From Liminaster sp045576355 (GTDB taxonomy: Bacteria; Bacteroidota; Bacteroidia; Bacteroidales; UBA3663), in the NCBI GenBank assembly GCA_045576355.1, contig JAZNGG010000005.1:18904-82903 (forward strand): 64,000 bases of DNA, written 5' to 3'. Shown one piece after another: positions 26,001 through 35,194 of this stretch; the first letter of the stretch is position 1, and each line of letters begins with the position of its first letter. The position numbers and the translations under genes were made by a program. The notes below the pieces were generated by a model. The model had not been told where the DNA came from. It made no database searches and saw only the letters and a program-made list of their open reading frames with translations.

Positions 26001-27947
26001 ATGAAAAAACAACTCTTAGCCCTCTGTTTTGGGGCGACGTCACTCCTTCCGCTTTATGCAGAGAGTGTCACCGTAAAAAGTCCGGACACCCGACTCAGTG
26101 TTACTTTAGACTGTCCTCAGTCCGGCCTCTTGACCTATCAGATCTCATGCAATGGGAAAAACATGACCGAGGCATCCCCTTTAGGTCTGGCAACCAACAT
26201 TGCTGACTTTACAAATAATCTGTCTTGGATCGGACACAAATGCGACACCGTCACTGACTCCTACGACAACCCTAAAATCAAACAAAGTCACATAGATTAT
26301 AAAGCGACCCGACTCATTGCCTCGTTGAAAAACAGCAAAGGCAAACTCCTCGACATCGAGTTTCAGGTATCTGATGGTGCTGTAGCTTTTAGGTATCTCC
26401 TCCCCAAACAGGGAGAAACAGGAAGCGTCCGCGTACTCCGCGAAAGCACCGGTTTTAGTTTCCCGGAGGTCACCACTACATTCCTTTGCCCACAAAGTGA
26501 TGCAATGATCGGATGGAAACGGACCAAACCGAGCTATGAAGAGATCTATCGGCATGAAGCTCCGATGAACGAACGTTCACAATACGGACACGGATACACT
26601 TTCCCCTGTCTTTTCCATGTGGGAGACAACGGCTGGATACTCGTCAGCGAGACCGGAGTGGATAGCCACTACTGTGCATCACACCTCAGTGATTGTCAGG
26701 ATGGCACATACACCATCGCTTTCCCCATGCCGGAGGAAAATAATGGCAACGGCACTGTCCAGCCGGCATTCTCTCTCCCCGGTGCCACACCTTGGCGCAC
26801 ACTCTCTGTCGGCGAGACGCTCAAACCGATCGTAGAGAGCACCATCGCATATGACGTCGTGCAACCTCTTTATGAGACCCAAAACAAATACCGCTTTGGC
26901 AGAAGTACCTGGAGCTGGATCGTCTGGCAAGATGCTTCGATGAACTGGAAAGATCAAGTCACATATATAGATCTCGCCGCTGACATGGGTTATGAATACA
27001 TATTGATCGATGCCGGATGGGACCAAGCCCCCTCCATCGGCTATGAGAAGATGCCCGAACTCATCAAATATGCAAAAAGCAAGAATGTCGATGTCTTCCT
27101 TTGGTATAGCTCCAGCGGATATTGGAACGACATCGTGCAGAGCCCGACCAACAAAATGGACAACTCCATCATCCGAAAACGAGAAATGAAATGGATGCAA
27201 CAAAACGGTGTCAAAGGCATCAAAGTGGACTTCTTCGGAGGAGACAAACAGGAGACAATGAGACTCTATGAAGAGATCCTGAGCGATGCGGACGATCACG
27301 GACTGATGGTCATCTTCCATGGCTGCACACTCCCCCGAGGATGGGAACGGATGTATCCCAACTATGTCGGCAGCGAGGCTGTGCTGGCAAGCGAAAACAT
27401 GGTCTTCAGCCAATATCACTGTGACGAGGAGGCCCGCAACGCGTGTCTGCACCCATTCATAAGAAATGCTGTGGCCTGCATGGAGTATGGAGGAACCTTC
27501 CTCAACCATCGTCTCGACCGAAGCAATCAAAGAGGTAAAGTCAGAAAAACCACTGATGTTTTCCAGCTTGCCAATACCATCTTATATCAAAACCCCATAC
27601 AGAACTTTGCCCTCACACCTAATAATCTGACTGAGGAGAAACAAAAAGTTTGTATCGACTATATGCGTCAAGTACCCACCACCTGGGATGAGACCCGATT
27701 TATCGAGGGCTATCCCGGCAAATATATTGTGCTGGCGCGACGTCACGGTGAGAAATGGTATATCGCTGCGGTCAATGCTACAGCAGAGCCACTACGACTC
27801 AACCTGACACTGCCGATGCTGGCAGGCACAACTGCCGATCTCTACACCGGTGGCAATAATGCAGTCATCACTCCGCTGAAAGTAAAAAACAAAGGTGCGG
27901 TCAAACTCACCCTTCAGCCCAATGATGGCGCTGTCATCGTGAAGTAA
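26001..27947 (+). CDS. GH97 glycoside hydrolase, retaining type (alpha-galactosidase or beta-L-arabinopyranosidase)
   Basis: A 648-residue periplasmic enzyme with signal peptide (LPLYAE-SVTV). An N-terminal beta-super-sandwich (about 25-280) precedes the (beta/alpha)8 barrel, and a C-terminal beta-domain closes it. The catalytic segment GVKGIKVDFFGGDKQ places Asp410 at the nucleophile position of retaining GH97 members; inverting alpha-glucosidases lack it. Known retaining members cleave alpha-galactosides or beta-L-arabinopyranosides. The leader consists of the telomere-like repeat. Two hairpins follow the stop (28025-28101). Confidence 0.9.
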   Translation: MKKQLLALCFGATSLLPLYAESVTVKSPDTRLSVTLDCPQSGLLTYQISCNGKNMTEASPLGLATNIADFTNNLSWIGHKCDTVTDSYDNPKIKQSHIDYKATRLIASLKNSKGKLLDIEFQVSDGAVAFRYLLPKQGETGSVRVLRESTGFSFPEVTTTFLCPQSDAMIGWKRTKPSYEEIYRHEAPMNERSQYGHGYTFPCLFHVGDNGWILVSETGVDSHYCASHLSDCQDGTYTIAFPMPEENNGNGTVQPAFSLPGATPWRTLSVGETLKPIVESTIAYDVVQPLYETQNKYRFGRSTWSWIVWQDASMNWKDQVTYIDLAADMGYEYILIDAGWDQAPSIGYEKMPELIKYAKSKNVDVFLWYSSSGYWNDIVQSPTNKMDNSIIRKREMKWMQQNGVKGIKVDFFGGDKQETMRLYEEILSDADDHGLMVIFHGCTLPRGWERMYPNYVGSEAVLASENMVFSQYHCDEEARNACLHPFIRNAVACMEYGGTFLNHRLDRSNQRGKVRKTTDVFQLANTILYQNPIQNFALTPNNLTEEKQKVCIDYMRQVPTTWDETRFIEGYPGKYIVLARRHGEKWYIAAVNATAEPLRLNLTLPMLAGTTADLYTGGNNAVITPLKVKNKGAVKLTLQPNDGAVIVK

Positions 27948-28024
27948 ATGACAAAGTCTTTGTGAAGCAATTATCTCTTTTACATTGCTCGCAAACTGAA
28001 TCGACAAATAAAATTACTAATGAC

Positions 28025-28101
28025 GAGGGTGTCTCTCTAAACGAGGCATCCTCTTGTTGTATGAGGCTGGGTAAAAATGCAAATTAGGACACAGCCTCAT
28101 A
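28025..28101 (+). terminator. Two consecutive hairpins after GH97
   Basis: GAGGGTGTCTC with GAGGCATCCTC (28025-28053), followed by TTGTTGT, looks like an intrinsic terminator. A second stem TATGAGGCTG/CAGCCTCATA (28060-28101) follows at once. Confidence 0.55.
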
Positions 28102-28235
28102 AAGTTTACAGACCAAACAAATCATTATAGCCCAACTAATTGATAAAAAATACATACTTTTGTACCGATTTTGTAACCTTTGACATTTTCAGATCGTCTA
28201 AAAGGCAAACAATAAACAAAAACTATCTTTTTAAT

Positions 28236-29255
28236 ATGAAACATCTCAGATCTTTTACGACGATGATGGCTCTGTGCATGATCACAAGCCTCATGATGCC
28301 CTCAACAGCCTCAGCAGAAAATCAACAGGGAAAAACCGAACAGCAAGCGACAATCTCGCAACAGGGCATCACTCCCCTTACAGCCGAACAAGCAGCCAAC
28401 GACTCCACTAAAAGCACCAATAAAGTGCTCCAAATCCCATATATAGAGACTTTTTCACCGACAGAAATCGGCATCATCAGCATGCTCCCGGAGGAGCAAA
28501 GATTCAGAGCTTTTGAGAAACTCCTAACTACTCATGACCGAATCATAAAGGAAGATATGAGAATCAAACACAAACAGCAGATGGGCAACCAAAACGGAAA
28601 GGTGTTAAACTCATTTGTCCCCAACAAACTGGGTGGAGCCATATTTTTCACACTGATCGTTTTTATCATTTTCGGCACACTCCCCATCGCAGTCATCATC
28701 ATCATCTGCGTCTGGCAACGCAATAAAACCCTCCGTCGTAAACAACGCGAGGACGTTCTCGTACAACTGGCTCAAGCCGGACAGACCATCACTCCGGAAA
28801 TCATCCGCTCCTTAGGCATCAATGAAGCGCCATACGTCCATAATACCTACATCACCAAAAACGAAGTTGCAGGCAGTCGCACCTCCCATAAACCGGAGCA
28901 CAACGACAACAACATTAACTCTGATAGCCCTAAAAGTGCAAAGGAACAGGCAAAGGAGAAAAGTTCTGCACGAGAATACATCGCATATAATACTGCCAAA
29001 AAACAAACCATCGACTACTGCATCAAGAAAGGGAGCACCGGTTTGATCCTCTGCATAATCTCCGTTATCATTAATAGATTTTATCCGCTTAATTTGGTCG
29101 CGTTGATCGCAAGTTGCATCTTTTTCGTACAAGCCGCATCACAATACCTCAAATATTATTACAACAAAGATAGCTACGTGGAGGAGCACGAGATTTCTCA
29201 AGAACCTACTCCATCGTCCCCAGAAAACAAAGAGACTCCGGCTCCCAATGCCTAA
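28236..29255 (+). CDS. Membrane protein of an ECF sigma locus (DUF6249-like)
   Basis: A 339-residue protein. Signal peptide (MMPSTASA-ENQQ), a periplasmic Gln/Thr-rich segment, a transmembrane helix around residue 145 (GGAIFFTLIVFIIFGTLPIA), a cytoplasmic basic stretch (QRNKTLRRKQREDVLVQLAQ) with the motif GQTITPEIIRSLG, and two more helices near the C-terminus. Such proteins sit next to ECF sigma factors in Bacteroidales and may sense envelope state. The ATG at 28236 was preferred because the 32 residues before it do not resemble a signal peptide. The sigma gene begins 6 nt after its stop. Confidence 0.65.
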   Translation: MKHLRSFTTMMALCMITSLMMPSTASAENQQGKTEQQATISQQGITPLTAEQAANDSTKSTNKVLQIPYIETFSPTEIGIISMLPEEQRFRAFEKLLTTHDRIIKEDMRIKHKQQMGNQNGKVLNSFVPNKLGGAIFFTLIVFIIFGTLPIAVIIIICVWQRNKTLRRKQREDVLVQLAQAGQTITPEIIRSLGINEAPYVHNTYITKNEVAGSRTSHKPEHNDNNINSDSPKSAKEQAKEKSSAREYIAYNTAKKQTIDYCIKKGSTGLILCIISVIINRFYPLNLVALIASCIFFVQAASQYLKYYYNKDSYVEEHEISQEPTPSSPENKETPAPNA

Positions 29256-29261
29256 AGCCCT

Positions 29262-29852
29262 ATGAAAACAACCTTTGAAGAGCTGACCTGGATAGCCCAG
29301 GTCGTGTTCAGGAAGGATGAAAGAGCTTTCAAACGGCTTGTGGACAGACATCAACAAAACATCAGACGTTTTTTCCTGATGCAAAGTTGTGGAGATACCG
29401 CCCTCAGCGACGACCTGGCACAAGAGACTTTTATTCGTGCGTGGCAACATCTGAGCGAGTTCAAAAAGGCAGCCGCATTCTCAACCTGGTTATATCGCAT
29501 TGCCTATCACATCTGGCTCGATCACTGCAAGAGGCAACGAGAAATCTCGCACTGTGATCTGTGGAGAGAAGACGAAAATCTCCAGCAACAAACGTCAGAA
29601 ATCAGGCGCGAAGAAAATGCCGAAGAGCAAATCATAAAGAGAGAAAAAGAGGTCTGGCTGCGACAAGGGATCGCCCAACTCAACGAAAACGAGCGCTGCT
29701 GCATCACACTCTTCTATCTCGAAGAACTCTCCATCCGCGACATCTGCCGCATCACAGAGATGAGTGAAAGCCATGTCAAAGTCTCTCTATATCGGGGACG
29801 CATCCACTTGAAAGAGATCTTAAATCCCAATCGGTCATTAGATTTGGGTTAA
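29262..29852 (+). CDS. ECF-type RNA polymerase sigma factor
   Basis: A 196-residue sigma-70 family protein with region 2 (DLAQETFIRAWQHLSEFKKA; TWLYRIAYHIWLDHCKRQ) and region 4 (LNENERCCITLFYLEELSIR DICRIT, then SESHVKVSLYRGRIHLKEIL), with no region 3. It lies between two membrane-protein genes that probably control it. The last residues, NPNRSLDLG, and the stop codon are written by a copy of the TAATGACCGATT repeat (29826-29850), so the tail is repeat-derived. Confidence 0.9.
   Translation: MKTTFEELTWIAQVVFRKDERAFKRLVDRHQQNIRRFFLMQSCGDTALSDDLAQETFIRAWQHLSEFKKAAAFSTWLYRIAYHIWLDHCKRQREISHCDLWREDENLQQQTSEIRREENAEEQIIKREKEVWLRQGIAQLNENERCCITLFYLEELSIRDICRITEMSESHVKVSLYRGRIHLKEILNPNRSLDLG
29826..29850. 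repeat. TAATGACCGATT stem-loop repeat overlapping the sigma-factor 3' end
   Basis: CCCAATCGGTCATTAGATTT then GGGTT: CCCAATC and GATTTGGG pair around GGTCATTA. It encodes the terminal residues of the sigma factor and includes the T of its stop codon. Confidence 0.7.
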
Positions 29853-29868
29853 AAACACCTTCCGAACA

Positions 29869-30288
29869 ATGAAAAAAGAAGATTTAGAATTATATAACGA
29901 AAGAGAACAATGGCGATCTGAAATCAGAGAGCGCCACGTCGTCCCACAACAAGATGAAGAGTTCTCCCGACGAGTCATGGAGCGACTCGCCCGAGAGCGG
30001 AGAGAGTCTCACCCCGTTCGTCAACGCTCTTTTGCCGCGAGATTATCTACGATGGCAAGCCGGCTGATATGCTCACCGATATGTACGACTTTGGTTATAA
30101 TCGGTTGTTTAGGAGCACTATACACCCCCATCAAAGAGTGGATATTGGCGAGAGGCGCAGAGTTATACATCAGTGGATTCCCCATTCCGGATTGGAAAAC
30201 ATTACTGACCTATTACTTTTCTCTCTGTCTGCTCTTGGGCATATTATGCTATGCCAAATATGACGAGATCAATGAGAGCCAGCCCTAA
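29869..30288 (+). CDS. Small membrane protein, probable anti-sigma partner
   Basis: A 139-residue protein. The cytoplasmic N-terminal 60 residues are charged and helical (MKKEDLELYNEREQWRSEIR; PQQDEEFSRRVMERLARERR), followed by two transmembrane helices (ICTTLVIIGCLGALYTPI; YFSLCLLLGILCYAKYDE). It starts 16 nt after the sigma factor. Size, topology and position suggest an anti-sigma or auxiliary factor, but no zinc-finger anti-sigma motif is seen; the family is not recognised with certainty. Confidence 0.65.
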   Translation: MKKEDLELYNEREQWRSEIRERHVVPQQDEEFSRRVMERLARERRESHPVRQRSFAARLSTMASRLICSPICTTLVIIGCLGALYTPIKEWILARGAELYISGFPIPDWKTLLTYYFSLCLLLGILCYAKYDEINESQP

Positions 30289-30333
30289 ATAAACTATGGC
30301 TGTCAGCTAAAACTTTAAATTGCATAAAATCCT

Positions 30334-30360
30334 GAGGGGGTGTCAAATTGGCACACCCTC
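30334..30360 (+). terminator. Hairpin after the ECF sigma locus
   Basis: GAGGGGGTGTC pairs with GGCACACCCTC around AAATT, 45 nt downstream of the last gene. Only a weak T-run follows (TTGCACATAATT). Confidence 0.5.
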
Positions 30361-30483
30361 TTGCACATAATTAGCTTAATTCGCTGTAACTAATTCCTTT
30401 ACACCCCTCAAAAATCAATCGCGCTCCGAGATGCCATGCTTTGCGGTAAATTCTGCAAATGAAATATACTTCATACACTACAA

Positions 30484-30539
30484 TTATCGGCAAGGATTAG
30501 ACCGATTATCTGTGCAAATGCAGCAATTCTTGCCGATAA
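30484..30539. repeat. Perfect 11-bp inverted repeat, 34-nt loop
   Basis: TTATCGGCAAG (30484-30494) and CTTGCCGATAA (30529-30539) are exact inverses. The loop contains ATTAGACCGATTATC, reminiscent of the TAATGACCGATT repeat. No coding sequence overlaps it; role unknown. Confidence 0.6.
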
Positions 30540-30653
30540 CGGCAAATTATAAATGTATTTCTACTCGATATTTTGATAAACAACTATGCAAAGTTATCTG
30601 ATTTTGGGGAGACGAAGGTCCCCCCTTTCTTGTTTTTAAAATTGCATGTTGAA

Positions 30654-31213
30654 GCGGAAAAGGATAATCAAAGTCAATAATGATAGAGGAATATATTACG
30701 ATTTATTAACGCTCGTTTGTAATCTAAGCTAAACAAAAAGGAGGACAGATGCCACGCACTGCGCGAACAGAAAGATGGAGTTATCATTATCCGTATTTCC
30801 AATGGCATCAACAGGAACTTCATTCCTCGCATAACCGGATCATCACATTTGAGCCGCCACATAGAACAACGAGGCTACGCTCATGACACAACGAGGCTAC
30901 GCTCATGACGCAACGAGGGTACGCGCGTTATAACATATACCGACGCGTTAGACAATAAAAGTAAATGAGTTATAAAACAAGAATAGCGGGGATAGGCATG
31001 ATCTATCCTCGCTATTTATAGTTTAAAGGTTGAATAGTTTAGGGGTTGAGGGGCTACGCCCTGCGATGGCTGATGCCTTTTCTTTCTCCTTTCCTCCTGA
31101 AGCAATCAATATCCGTACAAAGATACAACATCCGAAAGCCGATGTCAAGAGGGAGAAAGATTTTTTAACAACTGTGATTAACCATAGCGGAAAAGGATAA
31201 TCAATGTCAATAA
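30654..31213. repeat. 27-bp direct repeats flanking the second 500-bp element
   Basis: GCGGAAAAGGATAATCAA followed by (A/T)GTCAATAA occurs at 30654-30680 and again at 31187-31213 with a single difference, bracketing the element at 30692-31190. This could be a target duplication or a recombination scar. No such pair flanks the copy at 3.7 kb. Confidence 0.65.
30692..31190 (-). repeat. 500-bp interspersed element, copy 2 (inverted)
   Basis: The minus strand carries the same ordered blocks as 3651-4158: promoter TTGACATCGGCTTTCGGA (ending at 31148) with TATCTTTG (31118-31125), a CATCAGCC..GCAGGGCGTAGCCC block, a hairpin at 30982-31016, TTTATAACTCATTTAC, three 22-bp units (30865-30932), AATGTGATGATCCGG, and the terminal block GAGCGTTAATAAATCGTAAT. 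Sequence between blocks has diverged. Short open frames across it have no recognisable content. Confidence 0.8.
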
Positions 31214-31320
31214 AGGGAGTGAAGATGTCCCGATTTTACTCACATCATTTCATCGTTTAGAAAAGGGATTATCTTTGTCCTTGTAAGAAGGATAAACATT
31301 TATATAGATCGTTACCCCCC

Positions 31321-31341
31321 CCAATCGGTCATTAGACTTTA
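31321..31341. repeat. TAATGACCGATT stem-loop repeat
   Basis: CCAATCGGTCATTAGACTTT, preceded by a run of C, lies 120 nt upstream of the small gene at 31463. Confidence 0.6.
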
Positions 31342-31462
31342 GTATGTTTGTCTTATTATTTTGAGTAGAGATCTTATGTGTTTTGAATGAGAAAACACAA
31401 CAAATAAACGAGAAACTCCGGACTTTTTGAGAGAAATGTTGTTACTAATAAAAAAGGAGAAA

Positions 31463-31747
31463 ATGGAACTCAAACATCGCAGACTCATCCAATGGAGTCT
31501 CTCTATGGGACTTTGGTTTACACTATATGGCATTTATGTCACGACCGAACCGACAGAATGGGAAATCAGTCATGCACGAGAGTTAGAGTATTATCTCTCT
31601 GCGGATGAAGTTCCGACCATCCGGCATATCCGTGCCGCTCAAGCACAAAAATTAAGAGAGACCCTCAGCGAGGGTTTTCCAGAGTTTATCCTCGGGGATG
31701 GGAGCTACGATGGTGATCTCCTGTCTGCTTACCGGATGGACAAATGA
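31463..31747 (+). CDS. Hypothetical small membrane-anchored protein (doubtful)
   Basis: A 94-residue frame with one hydrophobic helix (LIQWSLSMGLWFTLYGIYVT) and a charged remainder. AAGGAG lies 4 nt before the ATG, unusually good for this phylum. Its last 96 nt overlap the 3' end of the RluA-type gene on the other strand, whose encoded C-terminus (IVAPIPEDKLWKTL) is conserved in that family, so the overlap weakens this call. An upstream ATG at 31427 is also in frame. No family recognised. Confidence 0.35.
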   Translation: MELKHRRLIQWSLSMGLWFTLYGIYVTTEPTEWEISHARELEYYLSADEVPTIRHIRAAQAQKLRETLSEGFPEFILGDGSYDGDLLSAYRMDK

Positions 31748-32377
31748 GGCTTGACGCGAATGTAAGGCTATGCCTCCATCCGGATTAGAACGGGGAGCCC
31801 CATATTTGAGATCCCCCTTGATGGGGAGTCCTATGTGTGACAACTGGCAGCGGATCTGATGATGCCGGCCGGTGAAAAGTAACACTTCCAAAAGCGCGTA
31901 ACGCTCACCTCGTGCCAATACCCGATAACGTAGTTTTGCCTCTTTAGACTCAGGGACAAGACGATCATAGGCAAAAGAGCGATTCTGCTTTTCTCGCCTT
32001 ACCAACCAGTGAAGCAATTCTCCCTCCTCCGGCGGAATCGTCACTCCTGGTCTCTTCGCTTTGACAATCATCTTCTCTTGTTGCCACACATTGGGGACAA
32101 TGCACCAATAAGTCTTGTGGACATCTCCTGTGGCAAACATCGCATTCATCCGTGATAAAGCCTTGCTCGTCTTGGCAAAAATGACAACACCCGTCGTCGG
32201 TCGATCCAGACGATGGGTAACACCCATAAAGACATTGCCGGGCTTGTGATCACGCTCCTTGATGTAGCGCTTTAGTGTCTCAGATAAAGGCTCATCGCCG
32301 GTCCTGTCGCCTTGCACGATCTCGTGGCAAGTCTTGGAAACGGCGATGAGATGATTGTCTTCGTAGATGATTTGCAT
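31652..32377 (-). CDS. RluA-family pseudouridine synthase
   Basis: A 241-residue enzyme that isomerises uridine in rRNA or tRNA. The catalytic aspartate is in GVTHRLDRPTTGVVIFAKTS, and the family motifs LLEVLLFTGRHHQIRCQLSH and GLPIKGDLKYGA follow. It has no N-terminal S4 domain, so it belongs to the short forms; the exact uridine target cannot be told. The start is 8 nt after the fabG stop, making a probable fabG-rluA operon. Confidence 0.9.
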   Translation of the reverse strand: MQIIYEDNHLIAVSKTCHEIVQGDRTGDEPLSETLKRYIKERDHKPGNVFMGVTHRLDRPTTGVVIFAKTSKALSRMNAMFATGDVHKTYWCIVPNVWQQEKMIVKAKRPGVTIPPEEGELLHWLVRREKQNRSFAYDRLVPESKEAKLRYRVLARGERYALLEVLLFTGRHHQIRCQLSHIGLPIKGDLKYGAPRSNPDGGIALHSRQASFVHPVSRQEITIVAPIPEDKLWKTLAEGLS

Positions 32378-32385
32378 GAGTCAGA

Positions 32386-33132
32386 TTACATGTTCATACC
32401 ACCATCCACCTGAATCACCTGACCGGTCACATAAGAAGACATATCTGATGCCAGGAATGTGCAGACATCTGCCACATCCTCCGGAGTACCGCCACGACGA
32501 GCAGGGATCTTCTTCATCCATTCATTACGCACCTCTTCCGGGAGTTGTCCGGTCATGGCTGTAATGATAAAACCGGGAGCAACAGCATTGGCACGGATAC
32601 CCTTAGGACCCATCTCCTGAGCAACAGACTTTGCCAAAGCGATCATACCTGCCTTGGAAGCAGCATAGTTAGCCTGACCGGCATTGCCATGCACACCTAC
32701 GACACTGGCCATATTGATGATAGAACCACCGCGCTGGCGCATCATGATCGGGGTGAGGGCATGGATATAGTTGAATGCAGACTTCAGATTGACATTGATC
32801 ACTGCATCCCACTGTGCTTCTGACATACGGAGCATCAAGCCATCTTTTGTGATACCGGCATTATTGACCAAAATATCGATACGGCCAAAGTCCTTGTGCA
32901 CCTCGGCTACGACACGCTCTGTGTCTTCAAAAGATGCTGCATTGGAAGCATATCCCTTGACCTGAACACCTAAAGCAGCGATCTCTGCCTCAGTGGCTTT
33001 ACCATTCTCATCGATCACGAGGTCTGTGAAAGCGACATTAGCACCTTCGGCAGCAAATTTAAGGGCAATGGCTTTACCAATGCCACGTGCAGCACCGGTC
33101 ACAAGCGCTACTTTTCCTTCTAAAAGTTTCAT
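32386..33132 (-). CDS. fabG: 3-oxoacyl-ACP reductase
   Basis: A 248-residue short-chain dehydrogenase. The Rossmann motif VTGAARGIGKAIA, NNAG (DILVNNAGITKDGLMLRMSE), catalytic Ser/Tyr/Lys (IINMASVVGVHGNAGQANYA, YAASKAG) and the ending GQVIQVDGGMNM are typical of FabG, the NADPH-dependent reductase of fatty-acid elongation. The TetR-type gene lies 116 nt upstream on the same strand, a pairing common in Bacteroidales. Confidence 0.92.
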   Translation of the reverse strand: MKLLEGKVALVTGAARGIGKAIALKFAAEGANVAFTDLVIDENGKATEAEIAALGVQVKGYASNAASFEDTERVVAEVHKDFGRIDILVNNAGITKDGLMLRMSEAQWDAVINVNLKSAFNYIHALTPIMMRQRGGSIINMASVVGVHGNAGQANYAASKAGMIALAKSVAQEMGPKGIRANAVAPGFIITAMTGQLPEEVRNEWMKKIPARRGGTPEDVADVCTFLASDMSSYVTGQVIQVDGGMNM

Positions 33133-33248
33133 TGTCTGATTTATGTTTAAAGTGGTTATATGGATAATTTTTTATAATAACATTTGTCGAATCTTACCTG
33201 TTGAGAAGAATCATTCCTCCCTCAAAGAAAGAGCATCCGAGTCCACGC

Positions 33249-33833
33249 TTAATGTCGGCGCAAGAGTCCTTTGAAAATCATGGTGAATATCGTTTCCCGA
33301 ATCTTGATGGTCGGGACGCCCAAGTCTGCAAATTGACCACGTATATTGGGCAAGTCGAGTCCTCGCAACGCATAATGGATCGTAACAGCCACGACACTGG
33401 CACTTTCGATCTGGAAAGTCCCCTCCTCGATGCCTTGCTGCAATATAGATCTCAAGATGGAGAGTTCACGCACATCCAGACGACGACGAGCATGCTCCAG
33501 CTTTAATACATCTCTAAAGAAATCTGCTTTCAATGATCCATTACGCACTACAGTCTCTTTCACCTGATCCAAACGACGGAGAATATAAAGTTTCAGTTTC
33601 TCATCGGCAGGCATAGACATCGGCAGAATCTCCTCGATCCGCTCAATAATACGCCTCGTCTCGGTTTCGATGACTGCCATATAGATGTCGGACTTGCTTT
33701 TGAAATAGGTATAAAGCGTGCGGCGGCCCTTGGTTGACATTGCCGCAATTTCATTCATTGTCGTGCCGTCAAAACCCTTTCGGGCAAATAACTGACGGGC
33801 AACTTCTATCAGTTCTGAACGCGTATTATTCAT
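33249..33833 (-). CDS. TetR/AcrR-family transcriptional regulator
   Basis: A 194-residue repressor. The N-terminal helix-turn-helix is FDGTTMNEIAAMSTKGRRTL YTYF, followed by a helical ligand-binding domain of ordinary length. Directly upstream of fabG; in Bacteroidales this pair is usually conserved, so the ligand may be an acyl chain or lipid, but that is inference. Its own promoter must lie in the 33834-34296 gap. Confidence 0.88.
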   Translation of the reverse strand: MNNTRSELIEVARQLFARKGFDGTTMNEIAAMSTKGRRTLYTYFKSKSDIYMAVIETETRRIIERIEEILPMSMPADEKLKLYILRRLDQVKETVVRNGSLKADFFRDVLKLEHARRRLDVRELSILRSILQQGIEEGTFQIESASVVAVTIHYALRGLDLPNIRGQFADLGVPTIKIRETIFTMIFKGLLRRH

Positions 33834-34296
33834 TGCACATTCTCTTTTGTTTCGTGCAAAAGTAGTAATATTTCACATATTAGCAAGCAGTTCTTTCTAT
33901 TTTTTACCCTTTCTATGCACAGGTTTGCCGCTTTTGAGCAAAAACCCCTCCTAAACGAAGAGGTTTCCACTATGAATATCGCCGTACCGCCCCATCTTCC
34001 ACTTCACTCGATAGCGAAGTCTTGTGAAACGAAATCATAATTGTATAATACTCCCCAATTTAGGAAAAAACATTGATTTGCTTGCCCATATCACATTATT
34101 TTCCTATTTTCGCGTCGTTAAACCCAAATCGATCTAATGACCGATAGGAGTGTAAAGAGCTGCCACAAGACCGGTGTATCGGGAAACACATGTGGCAGAA
34201 AAGCTATACTATATACAATAATACAAATAAAAATGCGTTTTATATTAAATTAAAGCGAGTTAGTTATCCGATAATTTGAAGCATTAACTTTACATC
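33834..34296. other. Divergent intergenic region with repeat and hairpin
   Basis: Between tetR (minus) and the capsule operon (plus). It holds CTATTTTCGCGTCGTTAAA at 34102-34120 (almost the same string as upstream of the gene at 1713), a TAATGACCGATT repeat copy (34121-34148) and a hairpin CTGCCACA/TGTGGCAG (34160-34167 with 34191-34198). No gene seen. Confidence 0.5.
34121..34148. repeat. TAATGACCGATT stem-loop repeat upstream of the capsule operon
   Basis: AACCCAAATCGATCTAATGA then CCGATAGG. It lies in the presumed 5' leader of the polysaccharide-export gene, about 150 nt before the start codon. Confidence 0.6.
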
Positions 34297-35106
34297 ATGA
34301 ATACTATTACACAAAAACTCCTACTTTTTATATGTGCGACTACCTTGATTATCTCTTGCTCAACGCCCAAAGAGGTGGTCTATTTTGAGGATTTACAAGG
34401 GGTGACCGAACCGCAAAAGATTTCCGACCTTACTTCTCGTGAACTTTTATTAGAACCGGATGATGAACTTTACATCACCGTTTCGGCACTTAATCCTACT
34501 TCTGTGGCTCCTTTTAACTTACCGCTCGTCACCTTTAAGGGTACTACCCAAAAAGATCTGAGTACCACACCTTCAGTCCAGACTTACCGCATAGACCCTA
34601 AAGGAGAGATCAATTTCCCAGTGCTCGGCAAGATTCAAGCTGCAGGAAAGACCCAAACAGAAGTAGCGAAGACGCTGGAAACAGAAATCTCCAAATATGT
34701 TGATAACCCCATCGTTACGGTCTATCTCGCAGGCGCTCGCGTAGCAGTCCTCGGAGAAGTAAATCGTCCCGGAAACATCTATTTCTCAGACAACAAATAC
34801 AGCATCATTGATGCCATAGGTCACGCCGGAGATCTCACGATACATGGGCGGAGAGACAACATCCTCCTGATCCGAGAAGAAGACGGGACTCGCAAGACTA
34901 TACGTCTTGACCTGACAGACTCCAACATCTTCAACTCTCCCTATTTCTATCTGAAACAGCACGATGTCATCTACGTAGAACCCAATGAGGCAAAATCTCG
35001 CAACAGCACTTACAGCCAGGCAAGCCAGTACTCTATCTCTGTAATCTCTACGATCGTGAGTGTTACTTCGGTCATTGTCTCACTAGTCATTGCCTTAACC
35101 AAGTAA
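34297..35106 (+). CDS. wza: Wza-type polysaccharide export lipoprotein
   Basis: A 269-residue outer-membrane lipoprotein (lipobox IISC-STPKE). It has the Poly_export domain (DDELYITVSALNPTSVAPFN; YRIDPKGEINFPVLGKIQAA) and one SLBB domain (VYLAGARVAVLGEVNRPGNI), ending in a hydrophobic helix (ISVISTIVSVTSVIVSLVIA) that would form the membrane-spanning ring. It exports capsule or exopolysaccharide. First gene of a six-gene operon; an 88-nt gap separates it from the chain-length protein. Confidence 0.92.
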   Translation: MNTITQKLLLFICATTLIISCSTPKEVVYFEDLQGVTEPQKISDLTSRELLLEPDDELYITVSALNPTSVAPFNLPLVTFKGTTQKDLSTTPSVQTYRIDPKGEINFPVLGKIQAAGKTQTEVAKTLETEISKYVDNPIVTVYLAGARVAVLGEVNRPGNIYFSDNKYSIIDAIGHAGDLTIHGRRDNILLIREEDGTRKTIRLDLTDSNIFNSPYFYLKQHDVIYVEPNEAKSRNSTYSQASQYSISVISTIVSVTSVIVSLVIALTK

Positions 35107-35194
35107 CTCTCATAATACTAGGACTTGGTTAAATATGGCGAAATGTACACGCTCCATCATTTCTAAAGACATCTACAAGAAATAATACACAACT

